A DNA stretch of 64,000 nt, taken from contig NC_135549.1 of the NCBI RefSeq assembly GCF_964340395.1, positions 10,267,342-10,331,341 on the forward strand. The letters are read 5' to 3'. A model generated the notes under the pieces. It searched no databases, had not been told where the DNA came from, and was given only the letters and a program-made list of their open reading frames with translations. The DNA is from Glandiceps talaboti. Its lineage: Eukaryota > Hemichordata > Enteropneusta > Spengelidae. Below are positions 25,335 to 36,745 of this stretch, one piece after another. The position numbers and the translations under genes are program-made. How positions within the stretch are numbered: position 1 is the first letter of the stretch; the number at the start of each line of letters is the position of its first letter.

Positions 25335-26768
25335 TCATGTCTCGTCTTCACCAATATCATCCCAATCAACTTCAGCTGTTAGTGGATCATTTATACTCTG
25401 ACTATGTTTTCGTTGATACAGTTTAAGACTGACTATGACCACTGTTACGGTAACTGCCATCATGGCAATGATACCTATAACAATGAATACAACTGTGTTG
25501 TCCTTGGCCTGCATTTGGTTGTCAACTGTATTCTGACAAGTGAGGTTCTTGTATGGTAGTTGTGTCATGTCCTGTCCTAACCACTCACTTGGTCCAGCAC
25601 ACACTAGTCCCACCATACTTATGAAATAGTTTACCTGAGTGCCATTCAACCATTCTATGAAATCTGCCATATGACAATCACACATCCATGGATTATCAAG
25701 TAACTCTATGTTAACAGTCTCATTGTAATCTACAAATGTTGTAAAAACATTCCCTGGCAAATTAACAATGGAGTTTCCATTCAGGTAAAGTTTCTTCAGT
25801 ACTGGTAACCATAGAAATGCTTTCTCATTCACTGATTTGATTCTATTTCTTGTTAGTCTGATTTCATGTAATCTTGTCAAATTACTAAAGGCTTGAGGTG
25901 AAATGTATGAGATTTTATTGTAGTTTAAATCTATTAGAGAAAGTTTTGGCAATCTTGAAAATGCAGCTGTTGGTATCTGATAGAAATTATTTCCTTTTAA
26001 TTTAAGTACACTGAGGCGATGCAGCCCAGAGAACGCATATCTTGGCAGACTCTCTAGTTCGTTGTACTGCAGTGCCAAAGCCTTCAGATTTTTCAATGGA
26101 AAGAAGACAGAGTTGGTAATAAAACTGATATCATTATTATCAAAGCTCAATTGTTGCAGTTTCTCCAGTCCATTCCATACATCGGCATTTGTTAGTTGCG
26201 TAAATCCATTGTTCCTTAATAGCAATCTGTTTAACACTTTCATTTTGTAGAAGAGGTTGGACGGCAAAACTTCCAAAAGTTTGTTACCACTAATTTCTAA
26301 CCAAGTCACTTCTTGCATTTGTTCAAGGATATCTGGAATGAGGTATGCAAAGTTATTACTGTTGATGACCAGTCGTTTTAGAGTCCTCAAACCATTTAGA
26401 GTGTCGGGATGAAATACCTGAATGAAATTCTCTTTGAGATACAAGTGCGTTAGCTTTTCTAAGCTTTGAAAGGTCTGTGCAGTGGTACGATCGATTGTAC
26501 AGCCTTGCAGATTTAGCACTGTCAAACCCTTAAGGGCATCCAATGAAAAAAAGTGTGGCTGTAAATCTCCAAAGTTAGTATCTGTAATGTGAAGGGACTG
26601 AGTAGTGTTGTCAATACCCTGCAGTGTGGTGTACACTTGTGTAGTGTTAACCTTAGGAAATGAACACTGCACAGTGTTGTGGGGTAAACACAAACATTGA
26701 TGTACACATGATCCCTGCGAAACCGTTAGTGATACTAGTATCACTATAGTTACGAAGATGATCTTCAT
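25335..26768 (-). CDS. Single-exon LRR type I membrane protein, 477 aa, short WDDxxED tail
   Basis: Signal peptide MKIIFVTIVILVSLTVSQGS is followed by an LRRNT with CVHQCLCLPHNTVQC, about 12 LRRs with typical LxxLxLxxNxI/LxxLPxxxF spacing, and an LRRCT beginning NPWMCDCHMADFIEWL and ending NLTC. The membrane helix is around residues 425-448 (VVFIVIGIIAMMAVTVTVVI). The cytoplasmic tail is only about 29 residues and ends VDWDDIGEDET. No intron is needed. Repeat 6 contains VWNGLEKLQQL, matched by IWNGLHSLEEL in the gene at 36746-38365, and both tails carry WDDxxED, so the two are paralogues. A cell-surface location is predicted; the ligand is unknown. Confidence 0.9.
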   Translation of the reverse strand: MKIIFVTIVILVSLTVSQGSCVHQCLCLPHNTVQCSFPKVNTTQVYTTLQGIDNTTQSLHITDTNFGDLQPHFFSLDALKGLTVLNLQGCTIDRTTAQTFQSLEKLTHLYLKENFIQVFHPDTLNGLRTLKRLVINSNNFAYLIPDILEQMQEVTWLEISGNKLLEVLPSNLFYKMKVLNRLLLRNNGFTQLTNADVWNGLEKLQQLSFDNNDISFITNSVFFPLKNLKALALQYNELESLPRYAFSGLHRLSVLKLKGNNFYQIPTAAFSRLPKLSLIDLNYNKISYISPQAFSNLTRLHEIRLTRNRIKSVNEKAFLWLPVLKKLYLNGNSIVNLPGNVFTTFVDYNETVNIELLDNPWMCDCHMADFIEWLNGTQVNYFISMVGLVCAGPSEWLGQDMTQLPYKNLTCQNTVDNQMQAKDNTVVFIVIGIIAMMAVTVTVVIVSLKLYQRKHSQSINDPLTAEVDWDDIGEDET

Positions 26769-28366
26769 CCTGTGTTGGTATCTTGTTCTCTCACCGATGA
26801 TGGACTGTGTATGCTGGATCCTTCTTCAGACACCTGTCACTTATTTTACAGTGTGGCAACACGAATCCTTCTTAGACCATTTCACCTTAAAAAAAATGAA
26901 TACAAAGAAACTACATTTGACGAGTTTGTTACCCAGTGGAAATGAAATTGAAATGAATAGGGATTTGAAAATAAGAATGATATGGCTCTGTGAACATCTG
27001 TCTGAGTAAAGTGCATTCAATGTTTTCTTTTCATACCTCTGTATAAAAGCATCAACAATAGCGATGATTAGGTTGATATAGATTCTGATATTATGGTCAC
27101 TCACAGAACATATACAGATGTATACGACTATTATTCTCTGTGTATAGGTGTGAGAACTGCTGAGTAGGTTCTCAATGTGTAATATACTGATATCAGGGTA
27201 GCGTCACAGCAGGATAAATCAGTCCCTTTGTAATCAGACAAATGAAAATTATAGCGTACGGAAGCTAATAGTTGTGGGAATGACATGATTGTACTGTATC
27301 TATACCAGCATAGTAATATGAAAGTGATAAAGAACAACACAGTGAATATTCTGCATCAACAACACAGAGGTACTATAGTCTACATGCTATCTGGTGAGTT
27401 TGAATCTGAAGATATCTTTATCATTGGTGGGATAAAAGTCTTCATATTCAAACCCAACGGATAGCTTCTAATTAAACGGTGGATTAAAGTGGTGAGAATT
27501 AACATAGTAAAATGCTGCAATCATATTAATGCTAATAATTCATGAGTAAATTATATGAACTCTGTGAAATCAAATCTGTAAACCATAGTTGCGGAGGAAT
27601 CCATTGCTGTACGTCCTGTCAAACCATAGTTTCGTGCTATCCTTCATTGAGTCTTAAATCTCGATCTCTTTACATTAGGGGTAAGAGATGATTCGATACT
27701 TACATTGGTATGCCAGACTAGTAAAACCATAAATACACCTGTGTGAGGGAATGAACCTTAGTTTGTCTAGTCAGTATATAGCCCAGAGGCTTGCAATGTC
27801 TAGCTCTAACAAAATACCATTCACCAGACCAAGTCAGTATGTCAATAGTAAAGAATATATATAATAGGTAAGTCTGTGGCTAAAACATCTGATTCAAGGC
27901 CTTGTCTCACCATGACCAATATGTTGAACTTCAAATATGACTTTGGTGTCAGGAACTCCAGAGGTCAGCATTTCAAAGTTGAAATTTACATTATAATGGC
28001 TTTGGATATGCTAAAAAGTCTTAACAAAAATCAATATTTGATCAAGTTTGACCCTCAGTATTTACACATACCTTAATGGTTACATGTCCTCACCTACCTA
28101 GTAGTACTAATAGTCAGATTTTCCGCTGGCTATCATTGATGCTACCTCCTCTTTCCTGTCATATTTGGCCATAAACAATGTTTTAATTCTGATCATCCCA
28201 ACCTACATTGCCTTTTTTTTCATTTTTTTCTTTATTTTTTTACACTAACACTTAAAGTATTTTTATTTGAAAACATAATAATTCACAGAGGAATTAAAAA
28301 GTTACAAAGCTCAGATGAAATAAGTAAAATGAAAGAGAAAAAATTTGTTACGTAAATGAAACTTGA
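26769..28366. other. Intergenic between minus-strand LRR gene and candidate gene at 28367
   Basis: Holds the presumed promoter of the LRR gene at 25335-26768 (reading leftward). No coding signal, RNA gene or repeat stands out. Confidence 0.5.
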
Positions 28367-31300
28367 TTATGAGTTATATGAGTAGGAGTTACTGTCTCTG
28401 ATGTCTGAACATATACTATTAGGTCCTACTTCAGTGAAGACAACTTCAGAGCCAATCATGAACAAGCCAATGACACCTGTCCCACATACACACTTGCTCT
28501 AAATTACTAAATAAAATGAACAGTATTAAACTGCCATAAATAGTAGATTGAGTGACAGGTTTGTCAAGAATTTAAAAAAAAAAAAATCTGTGTTGTTGCA
28601 CCATTTGGGACAAACTGTCCTGACTAGAAAGTTGTTTTTTCTTGGCCTTTAATATGTGACATTAATTATAATAGTATCATCAGTCATTTAGGATATGAAT
28701 TTTGAATCATTGAAACATATGTTTTTAATATTTTCAATTAATGTTTGTCTATGATGGGAATCAAGAGGGCATGGTAATAAGAAATGTACCTCGTCTTTAA
28801 CATTATTTGACGTACAATTTTATAAACATGTTCTTTCCTCTAAAGGAATGTTTGAGTGCCTTTCCTTTTCTAGCCTACCATAGACTTGAACAACTATCAC
28901 CACTACACTATTAGCGACTATCGGTACTCAAAAAAGCAATGTGTCAGTTAAGAATAGTGGATCCTTAATTGACATTTTGATATTTTGAATTTTCGCTATC
29001 ATTCCAATATTCAAAAAAATCAAAATGTCAGTTAATAGGATAGCGGAATAGTGTAGTAGTGACAGTCGTTCAAGTTTACAGGTCGGCTAAAAAGGGTGAA
29101 AACCATTGAGATATATACAATCAAGAAGAAATATAAACAAAATCCTACAAACCCACTCTTAAACCTGTCATTAAGACTGCACTTTTTTGCCTAAACATGC
29201 GAAAATTTCATGGTTTTTTGTGTGTAAAATCCTTAGTTTTCCAGGACTTAACTTCCTAACAACGGTTGGTTTGTATAAATCAAGTACATTACTAATACTA
29301 TCGATATAACATGACTCCATAGAGAGTGAAAATGTTTACTCTTTTTTAAATTGATATTATCCAATACAAATGCAAAACAATACAAAGGAAAAGAATAGCT
29401 AAAAAAACTGCACAAGAAGTACAGCAGCTTAGGATGTGTCCACTCTTTGCTAAGTATTAGTCATTAGTACCTAGCTACACAATGATGATAGTACCAACCT
29501 GTAAATGATGGTCTTCAAGACACTGACATCGACAAGTTGTTGGCAGCAATCCTGGATAACTGTAAGGTCTTCACAATCATCTGGGGCCAATGAATGGTAC
29601 GTCACCTTTCCCAACCCAGCTAGCTCACCAACATACCTGAACAACGAAAAGAGAATTATCAGTCTCGAGCTGGATTGCTCTCTGGGACCACTCTGGTGTG
29701 ATGAGAAATTATCTATGAATATTAATTATAAAAGTAAATTATGTATTAAAAGTTAATCATTTGCAAGAGATTACACTTTATATGCATTGCTTAATTAGTG
29801 AACTACAAAAGTATGATGGCCTTCCAGCCTGAACCTAACAGAATTACAACCTTGAAACATGCACAATACACCATGCCATTGTATAATATTGGCTTTGACC
29901 TAGTTTTATAAACGCTGATAAAATGAGCCATGTTATCATCTGTTTGTGGTTGATTTTGAATGATAAAATATGAGTAATAGTTCATAAATATGATAAGAGA
30001 TGTAAGGAAATACAAACCTGGTAATTTGATGATTTTATCTTCAATTCACTTTCAGTAATCGGAATCACACAAGTCCTGCCTTGTAGAGATAACAGTTTGT
30101 GTGTTGTATTCAATTCATATTCTATATTGTGCAGGTGATGTCCTTGACCATGCTATGTCTATTGTTTACCTCCAGTGAATGAAGCAGTTGACCTATAATA
30201 TTAGCGACCTTCAACTGAACTCTGGGATGTTTGTTCCTACTACACATGCATAGCTTTACAGTCTAGCTGGATATTGATTCACTACCAGATGTTTGTACAA
30301 AGTAAATGCATTTTTATCACCATTTTTCAGTACTAGCTCTGAAAGCTAATGTAATATGCATATAACCATTGTAAGTTTCCCCATAGACCTTCCACCAACG
30401 TTGGTGGAGGGTGTATGGTTTCCCCACTGTTTATGATAGAGAACACCTAGCAGGGTCTGTTCAAACTTTTAGTGACAATACAAAGGCCCTGAAGTCCATG
30501 AACAATGACAAACGACCCTGTGACCTAAGTAGCAGTGAGATTATACAAAAGAGTCAACAATGATTACATAAAATAAGCTAGCTTTACATTGTATTTACTC
30601 CATGAATGTAACATTTCCCTCACATAAACTAAAAGATAACATTGCAATTACAAAATAATCAATGATCCAGCCATTGACATTGTAAATAGCTACTAGATAG
30701 TGGTTTTCAGGTACCTTTAGTTGCCAGAGAAAGTTAAACAGCTGTTCCCATGATGCAATAACAGTATGGTGCTACCTGCAACAGCTACATTGGCAAGGAT
30801 TATAGGACAGGAGGATATTTATAGAGTGCCGGGGTTAGTGCATTGGATGAGAATCTACAATATGGTTGAACTTGATAATTATACATGCACATGCATTTAT
30901 GTATGACATATTTCATGTTGAATTTATATTGTTTGAAAATGGAGAAAGAGAACGTTGTTTAAATTATTTTTATTCCACACAGGTGTCCGAGTATAAGTTT
31001 CAAGATATCAGAGTCATGACTGGAAGTAATATTCAAAAATAAATTTCAGCCCAAAATACTAGTCTGATTGTTCCTAAGTTCTGAATGAACATTTGAAATT
31101 ACTATGATGGCCTTATTACCCCGGTAGTTGAGTCTTCAGTTTCTAAGATTATACACAAATTAAAACTATTGTTGCAACATGTTCATACAACAGTGATAAG
31201 CTATTGAATGGATGTCGGTAGTCTCAGTAGGGAGGCATATCTGAAATAAAACTAGATTATTTAGAGTTCCATGAACTCAAGTTGCAGTGCTGTTTTGGGA

Positions 31301-31829
31301 CTTACTAAAATGTTTCCACTACACATGTTGATCACAGGGTGATTAGACTTAGGAACCACTATCACCCACTTGTGTCCACATTGAAGAACAATATATTTAG
31401 TTAGTTTAATAGTAAACCGAAACCTGGATTACTAGTTTCATAATTTCCTCTGTAACGTTTCATCATGAATATTGATGGTTTCTTGGTTAACTTTAAGTGA
31501 TACACTTTTTCCATTTCTTTGGATAATTAATGTAAGTTTTAGAAACTTGTGAAGAATTTGAGTCTCATCCTGTTGACTACTCCTTACACTAGCAAGCTGC
31601 AACATATGATTGACATTCTCCCAAATCAGGGGGTGAGGGTGGTGCCCTTTATTCAAAACTATCATGGGCAAAATGCAAAACTTAAGTTGCAAAGTGAATA
31701 ACAGAAATATTAGTGCATTTGTTTGCACCATTGTGAATATGTTGTAAAAGTACACTAAAATCTTCCATCATGGCGGCTGGGGAGGGTTAACTTACATGAC
31801 TTCATTATTTCTAGTCTCAACTCGACACC
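28367..31829 (-). CDS. Unrecognised multi-exon gene, 3' exons (predicted from splice sites), partial
   Basis: Reading leftward the candidate exons are 31829?-31796, 31658-31457, 31423-31306, 30771-30715, 30262-30170, 30152-30018, 29692-29499, 28496-28367 (stop TAA 28367-28369). Most have good GT donors and AG acceptors, and all phases agree as drawn, giving about 309 codons after the first partial exon. Coding-like segments are HKWVIVVPKSNHPVINMC, SWEQLFNFLWQLK, RVQLKVANIIGQLLHSLE and GELAGLGKVTYHSLAPDDCE. The leucine-rich helical pattern recalls alpha-solenoid (HEAT/ARM) proteins, but I recognise no family. Two junctions are odd: 31457/31423 would need a 33-nt intron and 30170/30152 a 17-nt intron, both GT..AG and both restoring frame. 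A frameshifted pseudogene or assembly indels are alternatives. The first exon boundary, inside a poly(G)-preceded segment, is unsure, and the 5' end was not found. Confidence 0.4.
28871..29089. mobile_element. Palindromic MITE-like element, family 2
   Basis: 219 bp whose ends are imperfect inverted repeats over about 50 bp. The left end reads TAGCCTACC, then ACTTGAACAACTATCACCAC and TACACTATTAGCG; the right end carries the inverse with CGCTATTCC-type changes. It lies in the last intron of the candidate gene at 28367-31829. No ORF. Confidence 0.65.
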
Positions 31830-31896
31830 CCCCCCCCCCCCCCCAGAAAGTGGACATATGCCATGGAAATATCTGGAACAGTGGAAGTGGACATAA

Positions 31897-31942
<46 letters not shown>

Positions 31943-31945
31943 TTA
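31830..31945. repeat. Poly(C) tract and (CA)n microsatellite
   Basis: A C homopolymer at 31830-31846 is followed after about 50 bases by (AC)n at about 31899-31941. Derived ORFs (polythreonine-histidine or poly-valine-cysteine) are artefacts. Confidence 0.9.
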
Positions 31946-32605
31946 TATTTCAAAGTATTTTCTAACTTCTATTCTATATCTGTTGGTGTGAATTACATGG
32001 GTGGTAAAAGTGAGACACAAGGTGAAACCGAAATCCAAGTTAACCTTGGTAAGTCTGGTACAAATAATAACATAAAAACATACAACGACAACAAATATGA
32101 TAAAAATAACAAGCTATGAAGTTTATTTCTATTTTACAAAATAATGCCATTAGTTCTTGTCTAAAGAAATAAATCTGTCCATGTCAACATACATCAATGT
32201 AAGCTTAATATAAGTAAAAGTAACACTCTCACTAAGACATTGAATCATTCTACAATTAATCCAACACAGTTTTTGCAAACTATATTAACATTTTATTTAT
32301 TTTTTGCATCCTCATGAAAATTACACCTGTACAAGATGCGGGTTGCATATTTTCACACTTGACACTATAACGAATCAGACTTCAGTTGATAATATCTGAA
32401 TAAAGAAAACACTGAATTTGTTAAGTTGACTTTATAACGACAAAGCCAGAAAACTGGAATTCTTTGCTTCACAGTTATACAGTACTATTATCATTCCTAT
32501 CAATGCCTGCATTGTTTCTCCAGATATTATGTCATATTTCATTTGTCATGATTATGATATGGATATTGTCTCTACATATCGTTCTGAAAAGCATCATTTT
32601 GTTTT

Positions 32606-32868
32606 GTACCGTACAATATCCCAGATTAGTGTCTACAGAATGTCTTGTATCGTACGATATCACAGATTACAGTTTACAGAACGTGTCTTGTATCATAATA
32701 TCACAGATTACAGTGTTTACAGAACGTGTCTTGTATCATAATATCACACATTACAGTGTTTACAGAATATGTGTCTTGTATCGTACAATATCACACATTA
32801 CAGTGTCTACAGAATATGTGTATTGTATCGTACGATATCACAAATTACAGTGTCTACAGAATGTGTAA
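32606..32868. repeat. ~45-bp minisatellite, about 6 units
   Basis: Units resemble TGTCTTGTATCGTACGATAT, then CACAGATTACAGTGTCTACAGAA. Some units contain the palindrome ATCGTACGAT; others have lost it. The + strand frame stays open across the array (134 codons, Ile/Val/Tyr-rich) because the unit lacks stops; it is probably not a gene. Confidence 0.85.
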
Positions 32869-33118
32869 TCTACCATTTGTAAAGTTATATGTAATTCTCA
32901 GTCAATACTTGAACTGATATTAAACTTGATTTCAAAGTTGTGAAAACGAGAGCAAATATCGATACAAAGTTATGAATGCTGTAAATGGAAAGAAAACCAG
33001 CTATTACTTTCTGCCCTTTCAGAATGTGGTCATAAAGAAAACAGCTTACAGTTTGGGATGATAGCACAATGTTGCACAAGCTCAATAAACAAAACATTGT
33101 TTGTTTAGGTCAACACAA

Positions 33119-33149
33119 CCCCCCCCCCCCCCCCCACACACACACACAA
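33119..33149. repeat. Poly(C) followed by (CA)n
   Basis: A C homopolymer at 33119-33135 running straight into ACACACACAC. Confidence 0.9.
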
Positions 33150-33689
33150 AATTGCAAGGTAAACTAGATTGAAAATAATCTACATGTTCAACATAGGAAC
33201 TCTGAGCACTTCATAAAACACTTTAAGAATGGCTAGTCAATATGGCATCCAGTCACCTTGTTGTTTATATGCTTCAATTGATGTCTATGGTATGCTTACA
33301 AATTATTAATATTATTTATTTTATAAATTAATTAATAAAGTAATAATAAACATTTGTAATTAATCTTTGCCATCCATAAGGGGATTGGTAGGTAAAATTA
33401 TACCTCCATAGTTATCAGAACTATTTTACTTGTATCTGGGTACCCTACCATATTATGGTAAATGGTTAGAATAGAAAACAGCAAAGTTTACCACGTGTCT
33501 TCAATTCTGTTACTGAGGTCTCTCAAACTTAGCACAAATATTAAATGTAATCTGGTTGAAATTATAGACAGTGTCCAATCTGCATGATAACATTTCGACA
33601 TGAAATGTAAAAGTAACTTACATAATCATCACATTACAAATCGTTGTATAAAACTAGAATACTAACAACCAAAGCTACCATTGATCGGA

Positions 33690-33900
33690 ACCAGTATCAA
33701 ACTGCAGCACACTTGTGAAATACTACAGCACAGTTGAATATTAAGACAACAGCACAGTTGTTTAATACTGCAGCACACTTGTGAAATACTACAGCACAGT
33801 TGTTTAAGACTGGCACAGTATAGACTGCAGTTGTTTAGACTGCAGCATGGTTGCACAGTTGATTGTGACTGCAGCACAGTTGTTTAACAACACAGTGCAG
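33690..33900. repeat. Irregular CAGCACAGTTGTTTAA-type tandem repeat
   Basis: Repeated ACAGCACAGTTGTTTAA and GCAGCACACTTGTGAAATAC words at about 20-40 bp intervals. The minus-strand ORF here is Cys/Gln-rich only because of the repeat. Confidence 0.8.
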
Positions 33901-34689
33901 TTGTTTAACATTATCTACCATGTGTGGTGTTAAGTCTTACATTTCGAAAGTATCCATTTGTTCTACACTATCATTCATGATTTCACTATGGTACCCGTAC
34001 TAGTATAGCCAAAGTATAATCATAACATTCAGATAAAAAGTATCACAATAATACACATTAAGTTTTATATATATAAATGTTAAAAATGAAAAAAAAAATT
34101 GTATTTCAGTATATGGAAGGATTGTTCACTATTTCATGCAAAAAACTTGTGCCATGTCTAAATTGATAAGTTATATTAATGTAAAATTCACTGTAAACTG
34201 ACGGTGAAAATATGACAGTGAAAATATGCACCACGCTTATCAATGTTGTTCAGCACAGTCTGGTACATCAGGCTGTGACAAGTCATTTTGTTTCCTGTGT
34301 TTTGGCATTTACTTGGCATTGTAAAATTAATCTGTTTTCAACAATATTACATTTCAGTGATCTCATCAGTGATGGGACGGTCATGAAATGTTATAAACTC
34401 AAGAAGTCGAAATGTATTCATAGGAAAGAGAAATGTGAGTAGATTGATGTACTTGGCTTACACATCTACTATTTGTGGATGTCCTCTTTCTCAAAAACAT
34501 TGAATCAATGTGAAAACAAGAAATATGATTATAACCGTTCCCTTTTATTGATGTGTAGCTAACGGAAAACAGTATGATAGAGGACTCAAGTTTCTTCCCA
34601 GTTGGTATTCACACAATGCCCCTATATACAGCTAGATGCAACATAGTATTGTTTGTTATGCAATTCCAGTATCAGACTTTTCAACTCTG

Positions 34690-34750
34690 TGTGTGTGTGT
34701 GTGTGTGTCTGTCTGTCTGTCTGTCTCTGTCTGTCTCTGTCCGTCTGTCG
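34690..34750. repeat. (GT)n / (CTGT)n microsatellite
   Basis: A GT dinucleotide run passes into CTGT tetranucleotides and a CCGTCTGT variant. Confidence 0.9.
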
Positions 34751-36093
34751 GGAGGTGGGTTGACTCAAATGAATACACTTTACTTCTGTTGTTTTTACAA
34801 CATTCTGAGAAAATCCCTAAACTTTTGAAAGTCAAGAGCTGAAATTGATCTAACGTTCCCCATCCCAAAATTAACTCATGAACAGAGTTTCTCACAGACT
34901 TGTTATCTTGTACATTCTTAGGGCAAACTCTGTTTCTCAGTAACATACTCATTTATCTTAACAAAATGATGTCTCAACACAAGACTTTAAAACTATCAGT
35001 TACGACTTCTGATTTGAAAAAAAAAAGAAACTCTTCCTCAGGCGGTCACTTTTGGGTTCAATAAAATATTGACATAATGTAGTAAATTACTCCAAAGGAA
35101 ACATTTTAAGATTTCTTTCTCGCATCAGAGCAAACATCTTGGTTTGTCTGGTAATAAAAAACACAACAGCGTTACCTAAAAATACATCTCTAAAAAAAAT
35201 AATGCCAAACTCATCCACTTTGATTTCGTAAATATCACACATTGCATGCCTTCACTTCACTGCACATCACAAAATGATGACATCAGTCTCGATATCACAA
35301 TATATAATTATATACATGTATATATATACACAATATATGCCTGCAGCAAATGTTGCGTTATCGATAACAAATTGTTACTTGAATCTCAAAATTCAGCATT
35401 CTCCCCCCCCCCCCCCCAAATACCTGCTTTAATAGTTGTACCATACCATAGTAGTTCAGTGATGCATGTGGCAGTCCCTTTCTAGCAAGACATTAACTCT
35501 TTCTTTGATTTCACTCGGTATACTGCACAACATTTCCCCGTAGCACACACTAAACACCAACAGTGGTGGTGATTAATATGGCAGTTAAACTTATGAAGGA
35601 TGATAAGTAATTAAAGGCAGTTAACAGTATGAAACAGTGCTAATTAGTAAGGCAGTTAACAGCAAATATTATATTACCTTATTTTAATACTTTGACAAAA
35701 AAAAAGACAAAAATAGGTCTTTGGCCATTGCAGAGATGAATATTCAAGCTGAACTTATGATTTGATTTTATCACAAATGAATCCTCTTCCTCTCAACTTG
35801 TACTTTATATAGTTGTATAAAAACAGGAATATCCCTAGGGAGAAAGAGGACTAATATTATTGTAGTCTTTATCCATAATGCTTAGAATTAATTGTTTGAA
35901 TTTTTTTTTGCTTTGTTTAACCTTTCACCTACTTGGGCTTCATGTGCCTCAGTGTTTTGTAATGTTCACTCATACATGTGAGACTTTTTATCTAGGAATT
36001 AACTTAAACTTCTTTGGGCTCCCATCACATGGATGGATGTGGATTGACAGAACTTTGTCAAATCATATGAAATAAATGGTAACCATGCTCATG

Positions 36094-36137
<44 letters not shown>

Positions 36138-36142
36138 CACAC
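36094..36142. repeat. (CA)n microsatellite
   Basis: About 49 bases of AC repeats with one G interruption. The rest of the 35.6-36.7 kb interval shows no clear gene and probably includes the 3' UTR of the minus-strand LRR gene ending at 36746. Confidence 0.9.
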
Positions 36143-36745
36143 CACTTGTAATTGTAAGTTTGCTGACCTGATGATGCTTGAAACCTTTTGATTTATACTG
36201 CAATCGTCTTCTTTTCTTTTGAAATCTAAAAAGTGCTTTTACACGCATTTTACCTCTTAAAATATTTCATAATGAATACAATCTTACTTTCCTCATGAAA
36301 AGAGTTTTAGTTGATAACCTGACACTACTTAGTATATAGTAGGACATGTGTTTTTAAATTCTATATATAGTGTGTGGATAACAGTGTAGTTATAAACACC
36401 ATATGTCTACAAATGATGATGGCATCAATATCCTGGTACAATATAGATGACATTATCTGCCATGTATAAAGTAGAACTCTGTATCGCTTATTACCAATCA
36501 TTAAAACACTATTTTACATAGGGTAGTTTTAAAAAATTGTGAACAAGAAGTTAATAGTTGTAAATTTGACAAATTTTCATTACATCGGTGTATAGTTTGG
36601 TAAAAGTTACAAAAATATCTTGAAATTCTATTTAGTGGCTGAGTTACGGAAAAGGACGAATTATGATCAAGTTTCTTGAGATTCATGTGATAATTTGTTG
36701 AGCTTTCATTGTAGAGATTCAACTGTACTAGGATTTCAAGTTACT

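Larger units (their letters stand above)
33492..35549 (-). other. Possible further coding exons (uncertain)
   Basis: Segments that read like coding sequence between plausible splice sites on the minus strand: 35549-35456 (VCYGEMLCSIPSEIKERVNV frame, ending in a stop), about 34935-34784 (HELILGWGTLDQFQLLTF), 34000-33941 (SEIMNDSVEQMDTFE, good GTAAGA donor) and 33579-33492. They may be 5' exons of the gene at 28367-31829 or of another gene. Phases do not all link, so I give no model. Confidence 0.2.

Noticed and set aside
30715-30810. Alternative frame reading LANVAVAGSTILLLHHGN
   Set aside because: Attractive ARM-like reading, but it meets TAA before the only donor; the HHTVIASWEQLF frame fits both splice phases.
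33662-33877. Cysteine-rich 71-codon minus-strand ORF resembling a secreted peptide
   Set aside because: The Cys pattern comes from a CAGCACAGTTGTTT tandem repeat; no signal peptide.
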